Shown: piece after piece, positions 33,181 through 37,535 of the stretch
Position numbering within the stretch: the first letter of the stretch is position 1
Layout of the letters: each line of letters opens with the position of its first letter
DNA from: CAZWHE01 sp964633825
Lineage (GTDB): Bacteria; Planctomycetota; B15-G4; CAYZWU01
Direction: 5' to 3'
Length of the DNA stretch: 37,535 bases
Assembly: GCA_964633825.1 (NCBI GenBank)
Contig: CAZWHE010000019.1
Coordinates: forward strand, 1-37,535
Translations under genes and position numbers: made by a program
Notes under the pieces: generated by a model
Seen by the model: only the letters and a program-made list of their open reading frames with translations
What the model was told of the DNA's origin: nothing
Databases searched by the model: none

Positions 33181-35613
33181 ATGGATCTTTTGAACAGGAT
33201 CATCGACAACAACGAGCAGGCGGATTTGAGGGTTTTTCTCGAGGAGTTCCGCCTTGACGGGAATCCCTTTTTTCTCAGAGACCAGCTCATCGAATCGTTC
33301 CACTCCTTCTGCTCCCGCCAGGGAAAGGACGACGCCTTCCGGAACGGATCGGACCTGCGCAAGCTCGTCGAGCTCGTCCAGGAGCTCGTCTTCGATGAAG
33401 ATTTCGCCTACCTCGTGACCCGGCGCAGGATCGGCGAAACCGCCATCTACGGCGTCCCGCGCTCGGCCGACCGGTTCGAGAACATTCCGGTCAACAGTTA
33501 CCTGAGAATGAGGGACTCTCTCGTGCTCGGCCGGGCCCGCGAGGAGTGCAACGGGCTCGAGATCGACATGGATCCCTTCATCTGCTCCCCCCTGATCAAG
33601 GACCCGCGCTCCATCGGAAAAGGGATCTACTATTTTCTCAGGTACCTGTCGAGCCAGCTCTTCACCAAGGAGGAGGAGTTTTTGTCGCGGCTCCTCGAAT
33701 TTTTGAAGGTCCACAAGCTCGAGGGGACCCAGCTCATGCTGAATCCCTCGGTCGCTTCGGTCCGCGATCTCGAAAAGAAGCTCCGCGACGCGATCGAGCT
33801 CCTCGAAGTCAAGCCGCCCGAAACCCCGCTCAAGGAGCTCGAGACCGAGCTCGGCGACCTCGGCTTCGAGCCGGGCTGGGGCCGCAACGCGGAGAGGATC
33901 CGCTCCACCATGGAGCTCCTCAACTCGATCATCGAGCACCCCGACCACGAAGTGGTGGGAGAGTTCTTCTCGCGCGTTCCCATGATCCACAGAATCGCCG
34001 TCATCACCCCCCACGGCTGGTTCGCCCAGGAAGACGTTCTCGGCCGGCCCGACACGGGCGGGCAGGTGGTTTACATCCTGAACCAGGTGAAAGCCCTCGA
34101 GGCCGAGCTCACGCGCCAGATCGAGGAGTCGGGCCTCCGCGTCGAGCCCCGGATCCTCATCGTGACCCGCCTCATTCCCGAGGCTGAGGGAACGCGATGC
34201 AGCGCCAGGATCGAGGACGTTCACGGAACGAAGCACTCGAAGATCCTCAGGGTTCCCTTCCGCAAGCACAACAAGGCCGTGACCGACCGATGGATCTCGC
34301 GCTTCGAGATCTGGCCCTACCTCGAGGAGTTCGCGCGCGACGCCGAGAAGGAAGTCCTCGCCGAGATGAGCGGCCGGCCCGACCTGATCGTGGGCAACTA
34401 CTCGGACGGAAATCTCGTGGCTTTTCTCATGAGCCGGAGCCTGGGCGTCACCTACTGCACCATCGCCCACGCTCTCGAGAAGGCCAAGTACCTCTACAGC
34501 GACCTCAACTGGAAGAACATGGAGGAGCGCTACCACTTCTCGCTCCAGTTCACGGCCGACCTCATCGCCATGGGCGCGGCCAACATCACGGTGACGAGCA
34601 CCTACCAGGAGATCGCGGGCACGGGATCCACCATCGGGCAGTACGAGTCGTACCGGTTCTACACTCTGCCCGGCCTCTACCGCGTGACGAGCGGGGCCAA
34701 CATGTTCCACCCCCGCTACAACATAGTGCCCCCCGGCGTGGACCAGGAGTTCTTCTTTCCCTTCACCGAAAAGGGAAGGCGCGACGCCGCTCTCGGCCGG
34801 GACCTCATGGACGCGATCTTCTTCGGCCACTCCGACGAGAAGAGCCGGTTCGGCCTGAAGGATCCCGGCAAGAAACCGATCTACTCGATTGCGCGGCTCG
34901 ACCACATCAAGAACATCACCGGCCTGGTGGAGGCTTTCGGCAAGAGCGAAAAGCTGCGCGAAGCGTGCAACCTCATCGTCGTGGCCGGCCACGTCGACAA
35001 GGAGAGATCGACCGACCAGGAGGAGAGGGACCAGATCGACAAGATGTATTCCCTCGTGGAAGAGTACCACCTCGACGAATCGATCCGGTGGCTCGAGATG
35101 GAAACGGACAAGGCCCGCGTGGGCGAGATCTACAGGATCATGGCAGACCGGGGAGGCGTTTTTATCCAGCCCGCCCTCTTCGAGGCTTTCGGCCTCACCG
35201 TCATCGAGGCCATGATCACGGGGCTTCCCACGATCGCCACGCGCTACGGCGGCCCGCTCGAGACGATCGTCCACGGGACGAACGGCTTCCATGTCAATCC
35301 GAACAACCACCGGGAAATGGAAGACGTGATCCTGCCCCTCGTTTCGGGCAGCGGCTGCAAGGAGCTCTGGGAAAAGATCTCGCGCGGAGGCATCGACCGC
35401 GTTCTCGAGCGCTACACCTGGGACCTCCACGCGGCCGAGCTGATCAAGCTCTCCAAGATCTACGGGTTCTGGAACTTCGTCTCCGAAGAAGACTCGAGGC
35501 CGCTCAGGCAGTACGTGGACACCCTCTTTCGCCTTCTCTACCAGCCCATGGCCGATCGCCTGCTCGAAGCGCACGCAAAGACGCGGGACCGGTCGGGCAT
35601 CGCCGTCCGGTAA
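33181..35613 (+). CDS. sus: Sucrose synthase
   Basis: 810 residues, the usual length for plant and bacterial sucrose synthases and longer than sucrose-phosphate synthases. The N-terminal regulatory half (about 1-270) includes NSYLRMRDSLV and DPFICSP-like segments. The GT-B catalytic part starts at about 275 with VITPHGWFAQEDVLGRPDTGGQ (DTGGQ at 291-295), and continues with IAHALEKAKY (His430), LDHIKNITGLVEAF, and the GT4 E-x7-E motif (Glu668, Glu676) in FEAFGLTVIEAM. The enzyme reversibly converts sucrose and NDP to NDP-glucose and fructose. No sucrose-phosphate synthase or phosphatase lies nearby, so use of sucrose to make nucleotide sugars is as likely as synthesis. Many bacterial forms prefer ADP. 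GGGAG lies 14 bases upstream of the ATG, rather distant. Confidence 0.95.
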   Translation: MDLLNRIIDNNEQADLRVFLEEFRLDGNPFFLRDQLIESFHSFCSRQGKDDAFRNGSDLRKLVELVQELVFDEDFAYLVTRRRIGETAIYGVPRSADRFENIPVNSYLRMRDSLVLGRAREECNGLEIDMDPFICSPLIKDPRSIGKGIYYFLRYLSSQLFTKEEEFLSRLLEFLKVHKLEGTQLMLNPSVASVRDLEKKLRDAIELLEVKPPETPLKELETELGDLGFEPGWGRNAERIRSTMELLNSIIEHPDHEVVGEFFSRVPMIHRIAVITPHGWFAQEDVLGRPDTGGQVVYILNQVKALEAELTRQIEESGLRVEPRILIVTRLIPEAEGTRCSARIEDVHGTKHSKILRVPFRKHNKAVTDRWISRFEIWPYLEEFARDAEKEVLAEMSGRPDLIVGNYSDGNLVAFLMSRSLGVTYCTIAHALEKAKYLYSDLNWKNMEERYHFSLQFTADLIAMGAANITVTSTYQEIAGTGSTIGQYESYRFYTLPGLYRVTSGANMFHPRYNIVPPGVDQEFFFPFTEKGRRDAALGRDLMDAIFFGHSDEKSRFGLKDPGKKPIYSIARLDHIKNITGLVEAFGKSEKLREACNLIVVAGHVDKERSTDQEERDQIDKMYSLVEEYHLDESIRWLEMETDKARVGEIYRIMADRGGVFIQPALFEAFGLTVIEAMITGLPTIATRYGGPLETIVHGTNGFHVNPNNHREMEDVILPLVSGSGCKELWEKISRGGIDRVLERYTWDLHAAELIKLSKIYGFWNFVSEEDSRPLRQYVDTLFRLLYQPMADRLLEAHAKTRDRSGIAVR

Positions 35614-35648
35614 TGCCGCCCCACGTGGGCCGGGACCCCGGATCCGCT

Positions 35649-37124
35649 TCACCACTTCGGCCTGGCAACGGGCGGCGGATGAAACCAGACGGTCAGCGTC
35701 ATCAGGTTCGTCAGCTCGGAACCCGGAGCTGCAGGACCGACCAAAGCCTGGAAGTGATACTTGCTCCCCGGAACCCAGCTGTCAGGATAAGTCCCCGATC
35801 TGACCAGGACCCCTTCGGCCGGAATGGGACCGAGAGGAACCTTGGCCGTCAAGGGAGGCTGGAGATAAAAATCACCGTAAGGAGTGACGAGGGGCGGGTC
35901 GCGCACATCGCTGCTGAGAGCGAGCGTCACAGCGGACGTGCCGGGCAAACCCACGACCTTGATGTCGATATGGCGCTCCGGCAGGTAACCGTCCGTGTAG
36001 TAGAGGTGCGTGTGGAACTCGTCGGCGCCCATGTCAACGGCGCTGCCCGATATTCTGGGATCACCCTCGAAGTCGGTGTCGGGAAGCCCCGGGATGGTGC
36101 TGTCGCCCGCATCCCGGCAAGGGGAGTTGTATGTCAGGTGCACGTCGCCAACAGAAGGATCGACAAAGAGCGGGTCGGCGTCGATGTTGCCCGTGCCCGG
36201 CCACCCACCCCGGATGTCGGAGTAGGTGATGCTTTTGGGGCTATTATGGATCTCGGGAGAAATAGGAGCAGTGTTATTCCAAATGATTGAGTTGGAAATG
36301 GTGAGTTCTCCCGGATAGCCATATATTCCACCACCATAACAATCAGCCGAGTTATTCAGAATAGTATTGTTTGTGATTATCCAGCTAGAATTTGTCCAGA
36401 TCCCTCCACCTTTGCCCTCGGAACGGTTTCCTTGAATGATATTATTCGATAATATAGAAACACTAGAATCGATCCCCCTCCCCCTACTATTACTGCCTAT
36501 CCCACCTCCAGAACCATATGTCCAATTCGATAAAAGTATGTTATTTTTTATTATTGGATTGCTCCAATTACAATAGATCCCCCCGCCTGACAAAAGGGCG
36601 ATATTGTCAAAGATGATATTGTTCGAAATCAAAGGTGTCTCATGACCGCAATAAATCCCTCCGCCATAATCACAAGACACCCACCAAGGGTTTCCTAAAT
36701 TTCCCCTGATCATATTGTTGATTATGGTTGGAGAAGTGCTTATACAACAAATCCCTCCACCGCACATCAAATGTGCTACATAATTCCCACATCCATTAGT
36801 AATCGTGAAACCGTCAAGGATCGAGTCCCTGCCTTCGTATTTTTCAAAAGTTACAACACTTTTCCACTCCTGAGATCCATCGATAACGGTGACCTCAGGC
36901 CCGTCGCTGCTCTTCACCGTGATCGCTTTGCCTTGGAAGTTGATGTTCTCGAAATACGTTCCCCGTTTGACAATGACAGTGTCGCCGTTCGAGGCGGCGT
37001 CGATAGCGCCCTGGATCGTGGCGTGGTCGTCGGGGACATAGATAGTGGCTGCTGCGGCGGTGAGCGCCATCGCTGCAGCGAGCACCACCTGAAAGATCGA
37101 AACACGCATCCTTTTCATCAGCAT
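35649..37124 (-). CDS. Secreted right-handed parallel beta-helix protein with AT-rich core
   Basis: 491 residues from the ATG at 37124, with AAAGGAGG eight bases upstream. A signal peptide (about 8-27, IFQVVLAAAMALTAAAA) is followed by TIYVPDDHATIQGAIDAA, the same opening as the beta-helix protein at 21558. Coils carry GGGICCISTSPTIINN, GGGIYCGHETPLISNN, GGGIYCNWSNPIIKNN and GGGIYGYPGELTISNS, then DFEGDPRISGSAVDMGADEF and a C-terminal beta domain of about 110 residues. The coils between about residues 85 and 295 are coded by DNA much richer in A+T than both ends of the gene and use many AAT, ATA and ATT codons. No catalytic residues recognised. Converges with the sucrose synthase gene. Confidence 0.85.
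   Translation of the reverse strand: MLMKRMRVSIFQVVLAAAMALTAAAATIYVPDDHATIQGAIDAASNGDTVIVKRGTYFENINFQGKAITVKSSDGPEVTVIDGSQEWKSVVTFEKYEGRDSILDGFTITNGCGNYVAHLMCGGGICCISTSPTIINNMIRGNLGNPWWVSCDYGGGIYCGHETPLISNNIIFDNIALLSGGGIYCNWSNPIIKNNILLSNWTYGSGGGIGSNSRGRGIDSSVSILSNNIIQGNRSEGKGGGIWTNSSWIITNNTILNNSADCYGGGIYGYPGELTISNSIIWNNTAPISPEIHNSPKSITYSDIRGGWPGTGNIDADPLFVDPSVGDVHLTYNSPCRDAGDSTIPGLPDTDFEGDPRISGSAVDMGADEFHTHLYYTDGYLPERHIDIKVVGLPGTSAVTLALSSDVRDPPLVTPYGDFYLQPPLTAKVPLGPIPAEGVLVRSGTYPDSWVPGSKYHFQALVGPAAPGSELTNLMTLTVWFHPPPVARPKW
36231..36870. other. AT-rich segment inside a beta-helix gene
   Basis: By eye G+C falls to around 40 percent across this 640-bp stretch, against clearly over 55 percent in the first and last parts of the same gene and its neighbours. 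It covers the repetitive coil region only. Confidence 0.7.
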
Positions 37125-37331
37125 GGGAAGGTCCTCCTTTATTACGGAATCGGCTCTTATCAAAAGAGCTTCGCTTCAATAAGGAGGAACGACATTCAGC
37201 GGCCGGCTTTTCATGGAAATTGAAAAATTAGCATCTCCTGCTGTTTGTGTCGGTCAACAGGACAGTCTTTTCGCAACAGGGATCAAGTGAATTCCGGTAC
37301 AGCAGAGCATGACCATAGCGATTACTCAGTT

Positions 37332-37535
37332 TCAGGTTCTGCTTTTCAAGAAGACCTTGTTCCCCTTGAAAGCAAAGTTGTGTTTGTGCGCCTGCCACCA
37401 TTTTCCGTTTACCTCAGCAGGCACCTCGTCGAGGGAGTGGATCGTCGTGTCTCGAAAAAGACCCGTTTCAAATGAGCTGTCCCCACGGGGGGCGGTCTCA
37501 CGGGCCGCCAGGTCGATCTCTTTCATATAATCGGG
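37332..37535 (-). CDS. C-terminal fragment of an unidentified protein
   Basis: An open frame of 67 codons enters from the right edge on the minus strand (PDYMKEIDLA...) and stops at 37332. An internal ATG at 37526 exists but there is no sequence to show a ribosome site, and the frame stays open before it, so a longer protein that continues outside the window is more likely. The visible part is polar with several aromatic residues (KWWQAHKHNFAF). I do not recognise a family. Its reality rests only on the open frame and plausible composition. Confidence 0.4.
   Translation of the reverse strand, partial: PDYMKEIDLAARETAPRGDSSFETGLFRDTTIHSLDEVPAEVNGKWWQAHKHNFAFKGNKVFLKSRT

Noticed and set aside
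35614..35648. CCCACGTGGG palindrome between convergent genes as a terminator
   Set aside because: The stem is short and no T tract follows on either strand.
33130..35655. 841-codon open frame antisense to sucrose synthase
   Set aside because: It mirrors the sucrose synthase gene exactly; the sense frame has all family motifs. High-GC codon use keeps the antisense frame open.

Overview
The window is a high-GC draft bacterial scaffold. An exact run of 100 Ns at 6551-6650 is a placeholder assembly gap. No rRNA or named phage gene is present to fix the taxon. The gene set (Bat/MoxR aerotolerance operon, TatC, a lysine-rich Rho, a full-length sucrose synthase, many signal-peptide proteins with beta-helix, FG-GAP and HEAT repeats, a DUF1570-like zincin) is what is met in uncultured Planctomycetota or FCB-group lineages. 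The 'MGADEF' plus C-terminal beta-sandwich layout of the two beta-helix proteins points the same way. This placement is inference only.

Layout. 1-677 (-): N-terminal part of a lipoprotein sulfatase-like hydrolase, cut by the window edge. 721-1752 (-): zinc ribbon fused to a MaoC-type hotdog domain. 2001-2075 (-): tRNA-Gln(UUG). 2143-4233 (-): cinA and tatC. 4366-5631 (-): membrane-anchored coiled-coil protein with a C-terminal BRCT-like domain, followed by a strong hairpin terminator. 5632-6206: the only long gene-poor stretch. 6207-8496 (+): coaE and rho. 8556-16185 (-): one tightly packed operon, read as moxR, DUF58, DUF4381-like, batA, batB/C fusion, batD, batE, with start/stop overlaps at most junctions. 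16281-19139 (-): secreted HEAT-repeat protein just upstream of moxR. 19270-21465 (-): recG. 21558-23126 (-): secreted beta-helix protein. 23412-27536 (+): two exported zinc metallopeptidases, one DUF1570-like with TPRs and one M61/PDZ lipoprotein. 27518-29518 (-): secreted protein with about eleven G-x-D-x-Y repeats. 29727-30617 (-): secreted protein of unknown function, divergent from an XRE-HTH/two-CW regulator (30776-31162, +), with a 17-bp palindrome between them. 31169-32905 (-): FG-GAP protein. 33181-35613 (+): sucrose synthase. 35649-37124 (-): second beta-helix protein with an AT-rich core. 37332-37535 (-): fragment running off the window.

How it fits together. The MoxR/Bat operon should assemble an envelope-associated VWA/TPR complex under an AAA+ chaperone. 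Roughly the right half of the window codes for exported proteins and their possible processing enzymes. Housekeeping functions (CoA synthesis, Rho termination, recombination, Tat export, tRNA) are interspersed.

The most unusual signal is not one gene. Short (15-21 bp) tandem duplications recur at seven clear loci: inside coaE (with the assembly gap in the middle of the array), at the recG 3' end, in batD, in the HEAT gene and its leader, in the TPR peptidase, and exactly across the stop/start junction of two Bat-operon genes. All coding arrays have unit lengths divisible by three; the one purely non-coding array does not. This looks like recurrent slippage filtered by selection for frame.
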